DNA of 64,000 bases from CALMZY01 sp052033915 (GTDB taxonomy: Bacteria > Verrucomicrobiota > Kiritimatiellia > CAIQIC01 > JAGNIJ01). Position 1 is the first letter of the stretch; every line of letters starts with the position of its first letter. Positions 28,486 through 37,468 of the stretch are shown piece by piece. A program made the position numbers and the translations under genes. The stretch is taken from contig JBPOJF010000006.1 of assembly GCA_052033915.1 (NCBI GenBank), forward strand, positions 342,114 to 406,113, given 5' to 3'. The notes beneath the pieces are model-generated. The model ran no database searches. It saw only the letters and a list, made by a program, of their open reading frames with translations, and was not told the origin of the DNA.

Positions 28486-29640
28486 CTATTCAGCCAGTTG
28501 CAGGATCACCTTCGCTTGAGTTCCTCTGCCCGCTTCGCTCTCGATCTTCAAATCCCCATTGTGATGGTTCACGATACTTTTTGCAATAAAGAGCCCGAGC
28601 CCCGTGCCCTGTTGATCCCGTTTCGTGGTGAAGAAGGGTTCAAAGAGACGGCGGATGTTTTCGGGCGAAATACCGACGCCCGTGTCGGCCACTTCAATGG
28701 CGCACGCCCCACGGGGATACGCGGACGACCGCGGCCGCTTCATGACGCCGACGCGGACGCTTCCACGCCCGTCCAACGCTTCGACGGCATTGGCAAACAG
28801 GTTGAACAGAACCTGTTCGATCCGGTTCCGGTCCACCTTCACACGCATGGACTCCTTCGCGAAGTCCGCGCGGATTTCAATCTCGCGCGACTTGATGCCA
28901 TACTGGAAAAGGGAAAGCGCGCCCTTCACCAGTTCATTGGGATCCACAAGGTCGAGTTGCATGTCCGACGGCTTGGCGAATTTCAGGATATCGTCAACGA
29001 TCTGCGCCGCCCGCAGCGCGGCCTCCTTGATCTTCGACACGGCCGTGCGGACATCGGGATCGCCCTTCTTCGTCTTGACCTCCAGGAATTCAATACCCCC
29101 AAGAACGATGCCCAGCGGATTCTTCAACTCATGGGCGATTCCTGAAGAAAACCGGCCCAGCGCGGCCAGTTTCTCCGACTGCACCAGGCCCTTCTGTATC
29201 TCGTCCAGTTCCACTTCCGTACGCCGCGGGGCCGCTTCGGCCCGCCGCCGGTCGCGCCGCTCCAGCTCCGCCCGCAACTCCCTCTGAACCGCCGCTCCCA
29301 ACCGCCCGAGTTCCTTTTTCGAGAGGAAATCGGCCGCGCCGGCCTTGATGGCCGCGCAGGCCGTTTCCTGGCTGTCGGCATCGGACACGATGACCACGGG
29401 AATATCCAACCCGACATCCCGAACCGCGCGGATGGCGGCCAGGCCGCTGAATCGGGGCATTCGGTGCCTGCAAATGACGACGTCCCAGCGCTTCTTCGGA
29501 ATCGCGGCGGTCAGGGAATCCACGGTTTCCACGCGCTCGCAGTACGGCAGGTAGCCGCTTCGTTTAAGCTCCTGGAGGATGAAAAGTGCGTCCTGCTCGG
29601 AACTCTCCATCATCAGAACATTCAGAGGAACGTCCGTCAT
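28486..29640 (-). CDS. Hybrid-type histidine kinase with degenerate N-terminal receiver
   Basis: About 384 residues and no membrane segment. Residues 1-120 have the receiver fold but the acidic pair is MMES and the phospho-acceptor position holds Arg58 (ICRHRMP), so it is probably a non-phosphorylatable pseudo-receiver. A coiled linker (RRDRRRAEAAPRR) leads to the HisKA domain with His170 in GIAHELKNPLG, and a HATPase domain with NRIEQVLFNLFANA, DTGVGI and GTGLGLFI. I chose ATG 29640 rather than an upstream in-frame codon at 29751, because homology begins at PLNVLMME. It precedes the response regulator, then the giant secreted protein. Confidence 0.88.
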   Translation of the reverse strand: MTDVPLNVLMMESSEQDALFILQELKRSGYLPYCERVETVDSLTAAIPKKRWDVVICRHRMPRFSGLAAIRAVRDVGLDIPVVIVSDADSQETACAAIKAGAADFLSKKELGRLGAAVQRELRAELERRDRRRAEAAPRRTEVELDEIQKGLVQSEKLAALGRFSSGIAHELKNPLGIVLGGIEFLEVKTKKGDPDVRTAVSKIKEAALRAAQIVDDILKFAKPSDMQLDLVDPNELVKGALSLFQYGIKSREIEIRADFAKESMRVKVDRNRIEQVLFNLFANAVEALDGRGSVRVGVMKRPRSSAYPRGACAIEVADTGVGISPENIRRLFEPFFTTKRDQQGTGLGLFIAKSIVNHHNGDLKIESEAGRGTQAKVILQLAE

Positions 29641-29881
29641 TATATCCAGCGTACTCACGCCCCCCGCCAAGACCACGCGTAGAAAGACCCCTTGAAAGAC
29701 AGACAGGCTAACAGGGAAACCCGTTCCAGGCAATTCGTTAGTGACTGACAAAGAAAAGGAAACCCAAGAAAGAGACTTGCGAAATTGCCGTCAGAAATGA
29801 AAAATGTGTGAAGTATCGTGTATTGTCCAAACCATTTTTCATGCCCGGCAAGGTGCAGGTCATGGCGACACAAGGAAGTCA

Positions 29882-30322
29882 TTGAAGGCAATCCGTAAAC
29901 CTATCCGGGCCGTACAGGCAGTCGCGGTGTTTCTTTTTTTATCCGCCTTTGCCGTTCGCGCCGCCGATCCCGCGCCTCCGCCGCCGGCTGAAACGCCGAG
30001 GTATGCGGTCATGACCGTCACGCACGCGGAGATCCAGGGCCAGGTGTTCCTGGCCAGCGTGGTGCAGGGCGAGGAAGAGAAGCCCGCTCCCAACGTCAGG
30101 GTCCAGATTCGCGAGATGGACAGCGACAAGGTCCTGCGGGAAGCGATTACGGACCGCAACGGGTACTACAGCCTTCCCAAGCTCGAGCCGGATCAATACC
30201 TGATGATAGTGGGTCGCCTGAAACTGCAGTTGGATGTGAAGCCCGAGACGCAGCAGGTTCACGAGCTTCCCAAAACCCTGATTGTGATTCTGCCGGAAGA
30301 ACTGGCGCGGGACCGGAACTAG
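29882..30322 (+). CDS. Small secreted carboxypeptidase-regulatory-like protein
   Basis: About 146 residues: basic N-terminus, hydrophobic segment VAVFLFLSAFAVRA as signal peptide, a proline-rich stretch (DPAPPPPAE), then a single beta-sandwich of the carboxypeptidase-regulatory/Cna-B kind with VxGxVFxASV..., APNVRVQIRE, TDRNGYYSLPKLEPDQY and ending in a strand-rich ILPEELARDRN. The probable start is TTG at 29882, which has AAGGAAG just upstream; ATG 29804 would give an out-of-place 26-residue extension. It is a paralogue of 31182-31661 (both share YYS/FS-PKLEPxxY). Role unknown; perhaps surface or exopolysaccharide associated. Confidence 0.65.
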   Translation: MKAIRKPIRAVQAVAVFLFLSAFAVRAADPAPPPPAETPRYAVMTVTHAEIQGQVFLASVVQGEEEKPAPNVRVQIREMDSDKVLREAITDRNGYYSLPKLEPDQYLMIVGRLKLQLDVKPETQQVHELPKTLIVILPEELARDRN

Positions 30323-30373
30323 CGCCGTGTCCCGGAAACACTGCGCCCCCCGATCCGATGAGAACGACGCTTC

Positions 30374-31000
30374 TTAGAAGCGGCCTTTCATCCCGAACTG
30401 GAACAACAGGCCGGAGAAATCCACGGAGTCATCGCTGACTTCCCATCCCTCGGACACGGAATCCACATCGAACGGCTGGATGTAGGCGTAGTCGATGGAA
30501 AAGGTGAAGAGGATGTCAAAGCCGACCGACAACTGGAGGCCGAACATCGCGCCCATCGAATCCGAGAACTTGATGTCCGCATCGCCGTACCAGTCCGGGG
30601 ACGGGTAATAGGCAAGGCCGATGTGGGGGCCGAACAACACGTTCTTCTGGAACTTGTATTGGTAGGCGCCATCCACATCGAGCATCACGGAACGAAAGCG
30701 GTCGTTGACCAGCAACCCGGCGCCGCCCGTCAGGTCGATGTACGCGGAGCCCGTGTCGATTCCCACGCCCAGCTTGAGATTTGGGATGGTGCTGACGCTG
30801 TTCGGCTGCTCGATTTCCTCATACTCGGCACGGTTTCTGAACTCCACCGGGCCGCGGGCCTTGAAATCGTCCGCACCCCAGTTCACCAGAAGGGACGCCG
30901 GACGAACATCCACGATGATATCCTTGACCACGGCAAATGCGTTCCCCGATATAAGAAGGGCCGACGCAACCAAGATCGCCACGGTTACTTGCTTGCTCAT
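30374..31000 (-). CDS. Outer-membrane beta-barrel protein
   Basis: A 208-residue protein with a cleavable signal (VTVAILVASALLISGNAFA), followed by amphipathic strands alternating hydrophobic and polar residues, glycine-rich turns and a terminal phenylalanine (FGMKGRF), which together mark an eight- to ten-stranded outer-membrane barrel. Segments such as LKLGVGIDTGSAYIDLTGGAG and FGPHIGLAYYPSPDW resemble OmpA/OmpW-like small barrels. No specific family is recognised. It is transcribed towards 29882-30322 and diverges from 31182-31661, the two related secreted proteins. Confidence 0.7.
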   Translation of the reverse strand: MSKQVTVAILVASALLISGNAFAVVKDIIVDVRPASLLVNWGADDFKARGPVEFRNRAEYEEIEQPNSVSTIPNLKLGVGIDTGSAYIDLTGGAGLLVNDRFRSVMLDVDGAYQYKFQKNVLFGPHIGLAYYPSPDWYGDADIKFSDSMGAMFGLQLSVGFDILFTFSIDYAYIQPFDVDSVSEGWEVSDDSVDFSGLLFQFGMKGRF

Positions 31001-31181
31001 TCAGTGTCTCCTCCGATTTCCGCTCCAGCGCCTTGCTTTGGGATCGAATACATAGCACCCGGGAAGAATCGCGTTAAGCGAAAAAACGATAAACTTTCGA
31101 CACTCGCCGCTGTACACTTCCAAAATCCTGCGTTATATATTCAAAACTCATTTCGGGCGATCAGGGGCAGTCAGACATAAC

Positions 31182-31661
31182 ATGCGTATCGTGTATTCAT
31201 TGGTTTTCGCGGCGGCGTTGCTGGCCGGTCCCTGTATCACCGAGTGTCCCGCGAGCGTCGAGCGGGTCGGCGCTTTTTCCCGTGTGATTTCCGCCGAGGT
31301 CCACGGATACGTCTTCTACGCCGATGGGGAAACGGCCGCCGAGGGCGTACCCGTGCGAATCTGGGACTCGCTGACGCGCCGGTTTATTTACGAAACGGAA
31401 ACCGATGACCAAGGGTCCTTCAGCTTCCCCAAGCTGGAACCGGGGAAGTATTTCATCACCTTCGACTGGGTGAAACTGGAACTGGAGGTCATCGACCGGA
31501 GCCTACCCTACGCGCAACAGCCTCACGATGTCATCGTCGTCATCCCTCGCGGAGCCGGGTTCATGCCCTCGGTCCGCCTCCAGATGCTTCTCCTGGCCGC
31601 ATCCATCAGCGAAACCGCCCTCTTCTACCCGCCTGATCGACCGCCGATCGTCAGCCCGTGA
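31182..31661 (+). CDS. Small secreted carboxypeptidase-regulatory-like protein (paralogue)
   Basis: A 159-residue protein with a signal peptide (VYSLVFAAALLAGPCITECPA, which could also be read as two export-side cysteines), then one regulatory-like beta-sandwich: VHGYVFYADGETAAEGVPVRIWD, TDDQGSFSFPKLEPGKYFITF, and a C-terminal extension ending in DRPPIVSP. The central third matches 29882-30322. It stands 65 bp upstream of the Wza-like gene in the same direction, so it may belong to the polysaccharide operon. Function not known. Confidence 0.65.
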   Translation: MRIVYSLVFAAALLAGPCITECPASVERVGAFSRVISAEVHGYVFYADGETAAEGVPVRIWDSLTRRFIYETETDDQGSFSFPKLEPGKYFITFDWVKLELEVIDRSLPYAQQPHDVIVVIPRGAGFMPSVRLQMLLLAASISETALFYPPDRPPIVSP

Positions 31662-31725
31662 TTTGGGTTGGACGGGAAACCTGATATCCTGTTACGGTTT
31701 TATACAAGCGCTGGAATGGACTGAC

Positions 31726-32865
31726 ATGAGGATGGGGAGATTGAAATATGCCTTCGTTGCGGCCCTGTTTCTGACCGGCTGCAGCCAGCAGGATTTCAGC
31801 CGCCCGATCGTCAACGCGCCGTTCAAGGGCGTTGATCGAACGCCCGGAAAAGCCTTGTCCGAATCGCGGGCCGAACGGCTTCCGCAGGTGCTGAGCGAGT
31901 GGAACAGGAAAACCGCCGGCAGACCGCAGGAGTATTTTCTCGGCGCCGGCGACGTAATCCATGTTTCCATCTACGCCCTCGAGGATCCCGACCGGACAAC
32001 CCATCTCGAGCGGACCATAGGGAAGGAGGGCGCGATTTCGCTGCCGTGGGTCGGGGACATTTCGGTCAACGGCCTGACCGTCAACCAGTTGGAGAACCGA
32101 ATCCGCGCGGCCTACGCCGGCCGCTACATCAAGAACCCCCAGATCAGCGTCCAGATCAAAACGCATCGCAGCGTGGCCGTCGTGGTCACAGGGGCGGTGA
32201 ATACTCCCGGGGTCTATCACCTGACATCGAGCCGCAGTTCCATCCTCGAAATCCTAGCCATGGCCGGCGGTCTGAAAGACGATGCGTCCGACGAGATATT
32301 CATCATCCGATCCGGCGTTTCCTCCCTTCCACCCGTCGCGCTCAGCGCCCATGCCCCCGCGCTGAACGCCAACGCAAAAAAGACGAACGCCCCGGCGATC
32401 GACCCGGCGTTGCTTGCGACCGGTTCGGCGATGCTGCAGGTCAACTTGAAGGAACTCATCGACGATCGCAACATGCAGCAGAACGTGGATGTCCGCGGCG
32501 GCGATATCGTCGCCGTGCGGTCCGTTGCGCGCAACTATGTCTATGTCGTGGGGTACGTGGCGCGGCCGGGCGCCTACGAAATGCGCGGCAGCGAGACACT
32601 CGACGCGCTCCGGGCCGTAGCCCTGGCCGGCGGCCTCCTGCCCACCGCCCGCTCCGAGAACTCCTACGTGGTCCGGGAGACCACCAACGGGCAGAGCATC
32701 ATTTCCGTGAATCTGGTCAAGGTCGCCCACGGATCAGAGGCGCCCCTGCCCCTTTCCCCGGGAGACACTCTGGTGGTTGGGTCCGGCTTTTTCGCGCGCT
32801 TGTCGGAATTCGTGAGACCGTCGGCCAGCGTGGGCGCCAGCTACAATCCGGCGCTTGCACAATGA
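31726..32865 (+). CDS. Polysaccharide export lipoprotein (Wza/GfcE family)
   Basis: A 379-residue outer-membrane polysaccharide exporter. The N-terminus has a lipoprotein signal with lipobox LTGC (Cys19). The Poly_export domain starts at YFLGAGDVIHVSIYALED, followed by ISLPWVGDISVNGLT and SLBB-type beta-grasp repeats (VVVTGAVNTPGVYHL and VYVVGYVARPGAYEM) with LEILAMAGGLKDDAS and LDALRAVALAGGLLPTA. Two ATGs (31726, 31732) are possible. It pairs with the BY-kinase that follows after 39 bp; together they form a transenvelope export channel. Confidence 0.9.
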   Translation: MRMGRLKYAFVAALFLTGCSQQDFSRPIVNAPFKGVDRTPGKALSESRAERLPQVLSEWNRKTAGRPQEYFLGAGDVIHVSIYALEDPDRTTHLERTIGKEGAISLPWVGDISVNGLTVNQLENRIRAAYAGRYIKNPQISVQIKTHRSVAVVVTGAVNTPGVYHLTSSRSSILEILAMAGGLKDDASDEIFIIRSGVSSLPPVALSAHAPALNANAKKTNAPAIDPALLATGSAMLQVNLKELIDDRNMQQNVDVRGGDIVAVRSVARNYVYVVGYVARPGAYEMRGSETLDALRAVALAGGLLPTARSENSYVVRETTNGQSIISVNLVKVAHGSEAPLPLSPGDTLVVGSGFFARLSEFVRPSASVGASYNPALAQ

Positions 32866-32904
32866 CCTACGCGAGTCTTTTCTGTTGCCCGGCCAGCGTG
32901 TAAG

Positions 32905-35331
32905 ATGTGCGGAATCGAAAAGCCGTTGTGGCAGCGCGCGGCAGAACAAGAACAGAGTATGACCGAAGGATCCAAACAGGAATCCGGCGAACGCGACGGA
33001 TACGGCAAATATGCGGGCTATGGCGTGTACGGCGGCTACGGCTCGGACGGAGAGTCCGTGCAGCCCGCCCTGTGGGCCACCTCGGTCGTCAAGCGCTACA
33101 TCAGCATCCTGCGCCGGCATATCTGGGTGGTCCTGACCGCGTTCGTCATCGTCGGCACGCTCGGCGTGCTGAGAGCGTCGCGCGCCGTTCCGATCTACCA
33201 GGCTTCCGCGAAGATCCTCGTGGAACGGCAGGGCCCGCGCATCACCAAGTTCGAGGATGTCGTCCAGCCGAACGTGGAATGGTGGGGCCAGGAGTACTAC
33301 AAGACGCAGGAGGAACTCGCCAAGAGCCGCGCGGTCATGGAGCTGGCGATGGAACAGCCCGGTATCCGGGAGATGTTCCGCGACCCGATAGACAGCCCGG
33401 TTTCCAGGTCCCTTTGGTCCTCGATCCGGAATACCCTTTCGGCCCTTCTCGGAATCCCCCCCTCCGCCCCTCCCGAGAAATGGGAGCGCCTGCGCAACCA
33501 CGTCAGCGCGCAGCACAAGAACAACTCGCACTTCATCCTGATCCGGGCGGACAGCAGCGACCCCGTCCAGGCGGCCACGATCGCGAACGCCGTCGCACGC
33601 GCCTTCGTCCGCTACCACATGCTCCGCCGCATGCAGATCAACAACGAGGTCTTCATGTTCCTGCAGGAGCAGAAGCAGAAGGAGGAGATGGCTCTGCAGC
33701 AGGCGGAACAGAAACTCCAGAAGTTCCGCGAGGAAACGAGCATCTCCTCTCTCGACAATGCCGACAAGGACAACCCCGTGCTGAAACGGCTGGCCCTCCT
33801 CAACGACCAGTTGACTGAAAAACAGCTTCAGCGGATCGAGATCGGCGCGCAATGCCGCGTGATCCGGCAGGCCATCTCCGCCGAAAACGACGCCTTGCAG
33901 ACGAGCAACGAGCAGCTCTTCTCCATCCCCGCCATGAAGGATGACGAGACCATCGCGCAACTCCGGGGCGCCCTGGTCGCCGCGGAACAGGAGAAGGCAA
34001 GCCTGTCCGATGTGTATGGCCCGGAACACCCGAGGATGCAGTCCGTCCTCTCCCAGGCGGCCATGCTGCAGGCCAAGCTTCGCGATTCGCTCAACAACAT
34101 CGTCAGCGCCCTCGAGACGCGCCTCACGATCCTCGAAAACGAGGAGGCGGAACTCACCCAGCAGTACAGCCGGCAGAACGACCTCGCCCTCGACCTCGCG
34201 AAACACTCGCTGGCGTTCAGCCGGCTCGCCAACGAACTGGACCGGCATACCAAGCTGTACCAGGTTCTCGTGGAGCGCATGAGCGAAGTTCAACTGTCCG
34301 CCGACTACACGAAGACCAATGTCGATGTCGTCGAGGAGGCCGGTGTCCCCAAGACGCCGTACAAACCGGACAAGCAGCGCATGGTCATCTATGCGCTCAT
34401 CCTGGGCCTCGCGCTGGGCTTTGGACTCGCCGTGTTCCTGGAGCAGATGGACGACACCGTCCGCTCGCCCGAGGATCTGGAGATCCGCGTCGGTATCCCC
34501 GTCCTCGGGTTCGTGCCGGAGATCAAGGTCCGGAAAGGCGTGGACAGCAAAGCCTCGTATCGCGCGCTCGTGAGCACGCTGGAACCGAACTCCTCGGCCA
34601 TCGAGGCGTACAGGAACATCCGCACCAACCTGTTCTTCTCTCCCGCCGGCGAGAAGAGTAAGGTCATTCTCATCACGTCCGGCGGTCCCGGCGACGGCAA
34701 GACGACAACGGCGAGCAACCTCGCGCTTGTGATCGCCCAGACCGGCAAGCGCGTCCTGCTCATGGACGCGGACTTCCGCCGTCCGCGCGTCCACAAGATG
34801 TTCAGCCTGGACTCGTCGAAAGGGCTCAGCAACATCCTGCGGGGAGAGTGCAAGTTGGAACAGGTCGTCCAGAAAACCGTGCACGATTTGGAGATCATCG
34901 AGAACCTCGACATTCTCACCGCCGGGCAGATGCCCGCCAACCCCACGGAACTCCTGGAGTCCGCCCGCATGCAGCACATCCTCGGCGACATGCGCGAGAA
35001 GTACGATCGGATCATCATCGACACACCGCCGATCCTTTTCGTATCGGATACCAGCATCTTGAGCCGCATGAGCGACGGCGTGCTGCTCGTGGTCAAATCG
35101 GACAAGCGCACGCGGGCCCACGCGGCGCGCGCCCGCATGCAGCTTGAGAAGGTGCATGCGCAAATCATCGGCGGCATCCTGAACAATGTGCAGGTCTCGC
35201 GCTTCGGCCACTACTACTCCGATTACTACTATCACGGGTACGCCCGGTACCGGAGCGACTACTACTCCAGCTACTACTCGGACGAACCGGCGAAGCCCCG
35301 GAAAAAAGCCCGGAAGGGCATTGAAGTGTGA
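32905..35331 (+). CDS. Wzc-type polysaccharide co-polymerase and tyrosine kinase
   Basis: An 808-residue inner-membrane protein. A Wzz domain (two membrane segments near residues 70-90 and 492-512) encloses a long periplasmic coiled-coil region including a KTPYKPDK segment just before the second helix. The cytoplasmic BY-kinase has Walker A GGPGDGKTTT (Lys599), Walker A' LLMDADFRRP and Walker B IIIDTPP. The C-terminal tail has 11 tyrosines in 24 residues, the usual autophosphorylation cluster, and the N-terminus also has a Tyr-Gly run (YGKYAGYGVYGGYG). The start at 32905 has no clear ribosome binding site; ATG 32959 is an alternative. Regulates chain length and export. Confidence 0.92.
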   Translation: MCGIEKPLWQRAAEQEQSMTEGSKQESGERDGYGKYAGYGVYGGYGSDGESVQPALWATSVVKRYISILRRHIWVVLTAFVIVGTLGVLRASRAVPIYQASAKILVERQGPRITKFEDVVQPNVEWWGQEYYKTQEELAKSRAVMELAMEQPGIREMFRDPIDSPVSRSLWSSIRNTLSALLGIPPSAPPEKWERLRNHVSAQHKNNSHFILIRADSSDPVQAATIANAVARAFVRYHMLRRMQINNEVFMFLQEQKQKEEMALQQAEQKLQKFREETSISSLDNADKDNPVLKRLALLNDQLTEKQLQRIEIGAQCRVIRQAISAENDALQTSNEQLFSIPAMKDDETIAQLRGALVAAEQEKASLSDVYGPEHPRMQSVLSQAAMLQAKLRDSLNNIVSALETRLTILENEEAELTQQYSRQNDLALDLAKHSLAFSRLANELDRHTKLYQVLVERMSEVQLSADYTKTNVDVVEEAGVPKTPYKPDKQRMVIYALILGLALGFGLAVFLEQMDDTVRSPEDLEIRVGIPVLGFVPEIKVRKGVDSKASYRALVSTLEPNSSAIEAYRNIRTNLFFSPAGEKSKVILITSGGPGDGKTTTASNLALVIAQTGKRVLLMDADFRRPRVHKMFSLDSSKGLSNILRGECKLEQVVQKTVHDLEIIENLDILTAGQMPANPTELLESARMQHILGDMREKYDRIIIDTPPILFVSDTSILSRMSDGVLLVVKSDKRTRAHAARARMQLEKVHAQIIGGILNNVQVSRFGHYYSDYYYHGYARYRSDYYSSYYSDEPAKPRKKARKGIEV

Positions 35332-37256
35332 ACCTGCTTGAAAACGGCGAACCCGCCCCCAATCTCTTGCGGCGCTCGGCCCGGTGGATCGTAACCATCG
35401 CCGTCCTGATCTCGCCCTGGTTGTTCGGAAGCGCGGAACCGTGGGCTTACCTCCTGATCAGCGCCATGGTCAACGTGGGCGTGGTCGTGTGGCTGCTGTC
35501 CATCGTCCGCCATGGGGGGGGCAACCGCCACGCGCGGGGACCGGCGCTCGCCGGACTGCTCCTGCTGGCGTTCATCCTCGTCCAGTCCGTTCCCCTGCCC
35601 GCGCGGCTGGCGCAGGCCGTCAACCCTCTTTCCGCCGAAGCGCAGATCACGCGCGACATCCTTCTCGGCAGCGCGGAGACACCGCCGGCCGCGTGTACGC
35701 TTTCGGTCTCCGCCGCATCCACAAGGCAAAGCTTTCTCCTCTTCGCGGCCTATCTCGGCGTGTTCCTGGTCATCTCCCACACGGCCGCAGGTTGGCGGTC
35801 GTTGCGAAAGACCGCCTGGCTTCTTGTCATCAGCGGATTCCTGATGGCCGTCTTCGCCCTGATCCAGAATTTCACCGGGACGGATTCCATTTACGGGTTT
35901 TACCGGCCGCGCATGGGCGGGACGATTTTCGGACCGTTCAGCAACCGCAACCACTTTGCCGCGTACATGAACATGATGCTCGGACTGACCCTGGCCCTGC
36001 TCCCTCTGCGAAACCGATCGTCCAACGCATACGGTCCGAGTTCCTGGCGCGAAACCATCTCCCGGCTCTCCATCAAGGAGGTCAACCAGACGATTCTTCT
36101 AGGGTTCTGCGGAGTCATCATCGGCAGCGCCGTGTTCCTGTCGCTCTCTCGCGGGGCCATAACCAGCCTCGCCGCCGCCCTGGGCATCCTCGGTATTTTC
36201 ATGACCGCTCAGCTACGGGGAATCCATCCGCGACGGCTCATCGGAACCATGGCCCTCTTCATCGCCGCCATGGTCGTCTGGCTCGAATGGCAGGCCGTCG
36301 CCGACCGCATCGGGTCCATGCGTATTCTGGCCATGGAACCGTTGAGCGGCAGCCGCTTTGCCGCATCGATCGCCACCCTCCGCATGGGAGGGGCTTTTCT
36401 TTTCACCGGCTGCGGGTTCGGCTGCTTCCAGCACGCGTTCCCCATCTTCCAGACCCAGCGTCTCCAGGTGGGCCGGTTCCTGCACGCACACAATGACTAT
36501 GCCCAACTGCTGGCGGAGGGCGGCATTCCGGGCGCCGCTCTGGCGGTCCTGGTCTTCGTCATGCTGGCAAGAACGGTGTGGAAGAAGCTGCCGGCCGCAT
36601 CGGATCACGCCCGTTTCTTCATCGCCGGCCTGACGGTCAGCATGGCCGCCATCGCCGTGCACAGCCTCGTCGATTTCAGCCTCCACAAGCCTGGAAATGC
36701 CTTCCTTTTTGCCGCGCTGTGCGGGATGGCCGTGGCCGCAGTCTCCCTTCCCCGAAGATCCGGGCGTCCTGCGCCGGCCCATGGGCCCGATCCGGCGAGC
36801 GGATCGCGCACGGTCCGAATCGCCGCGACGGCCGGCGCCGTACTCGTGACGCTGCTGACGCTGGCCACGCTGGCGCCAATGAGCGGCGAACTGGCGTTTG
36901 CGCGTTTTCTTCAGTGGCAGAAAATCGCCGGTCGAACCCAGGAATTCCATTATCGTTCAGCCGCGATCGAGGAGGGATGCGCCGAGGCAGACCGCATCAT
37001 TCAACGAAGCTTCGGAAATGCGGACGCGCTCATCGAGGTCACCGTCAACAGTCTCTGGCAGGCCACCGACCGGAAACTGGAGCCCGCCCTTCGCATCCGG
37101 CTTTCCCGGCAGGCGGGCGCGGCGGCCATGAAGGCGGTCCAGACCGCCCCGACCGACTACGAGTGCTGGCTCTGGCTGGGCCGCGCTCAGGACATCGCCC
37201 CGCCGGGCATGGAAATCGAACGGATGGCACCGCCTCTCCACCGCGAACAAGAATGA
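35328..37256 (+). CDS. O-antigen ligase/polymerase family protein
   Basis: A 642-residue membrane protein with roughly a dozen hydrophobic segments and the Wzy_C/O-antigen ligase signature: FGPFSNRNHFAAYMNMM near residue 205 and, in the large periplasmic loop, LHAHNDYAQLLAEGG near 385, containing the catalytic-type His and Arg. The last about 100 residues are soluble and helical. It begins with GTG overlapping the stop of the Wzc gene (GTGA). It likely joins or polymerises undecaprenyl-linked oligosaccharides in the periplasm; ligase and polymerase cannot be separated by sequence here. Confidence 0.85.
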   Translation: MNLLENGEPAPNLLRRSARWIVTIAVLISPWLFGSAEPWAYLLISAMVNVGVVVWLLSIVRHGGGNRHARGPALAGLLLLAFILVQSVPLPARLAQAVNPLSAEAQITRDILLGSAETPPAACTLSVSAASTRQSFLLFAAYLGVFLVISHTAAGWRSLRKTAWLLVISGFLMAVFALIQNFTGTDSIYGFYRPRMGGTIFGPFSNRNHFAAYMNMMLGLTLALLPLRNRSSNAYGPSSWRETISRLSIKEVNQTILLGFCGVIIGSAVFLSLSRGAITSLAAALGILGIFMTAQLRGIHPRRLIGTMALFIAAMVVWLEWQAVADRIGSMRILAMEPLSGSRFAASIATLRMGGAFLFTGCGFGCFQHAFPIFQTQRLQVGRFLHAHNDYAQLLAEGGIPGAALAVLVFVMLARTVWKKLPAASDHARFFIAGLTVSMAAIAVHSLVDFSLHKPGNAFLFAALCGMAVAAVSLPRRSGRPAPAHGPDPASGSRTVRIAATAGAVLVTLLTLATLAPMSGELAFARFLQWQKIAGRTQEFHYRSAAIEEGCAEADRIIQRSFGNADALIEVTVNSLWQATDRKLEPALRIRLSRQAGAAAMKAVQTAPTDYECWLWLGRAQDIAPPGMEIERMAPPLHREQE

Positions 37257-37284
37257 GAGCGGAGGCAGAAGCTCAAAGCCTTTG

Positions 37285-37313
37285 TTGAACGTTTCTCCGC
37301 AGGCAAGTATTAT
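37285..37313 (+). promoter_or_regulatory. Sigma70-type promoter before the WecA-like gene
   Basis: TTGAAC (37285-37290), a 17-base spacer and TATTAT (37308-37313) lie in the 212-bp gap following the ligase gene. Transcription would start near 37320 and leave a leader of about 150 bases before ATG 37469. It suggests that the second half of the locus has its own promoter. Confidence 0.6.
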
Positions 37314-37468
37314 ACGGGCGCAGGCGGCGTCTCGCCTGAGGTTGACCCTTTTGTCTGTAAACGCAAGAACCGTTGGAACAATAGGTTATAGCGCCATGCA
37401 CGCTGTAACTGACCGGGGTGACGTGTGTCCAATAACCGCGCGGCATTTCCCGCCCGCTTGATCACGCA

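Noticed and set aside
32734..35235. 833-codon minus-strand frame opposite the Wzc gene
   Set aside because: The plus strand encodes a complete Wzc with all motifs; the antisense frame shows no domain.
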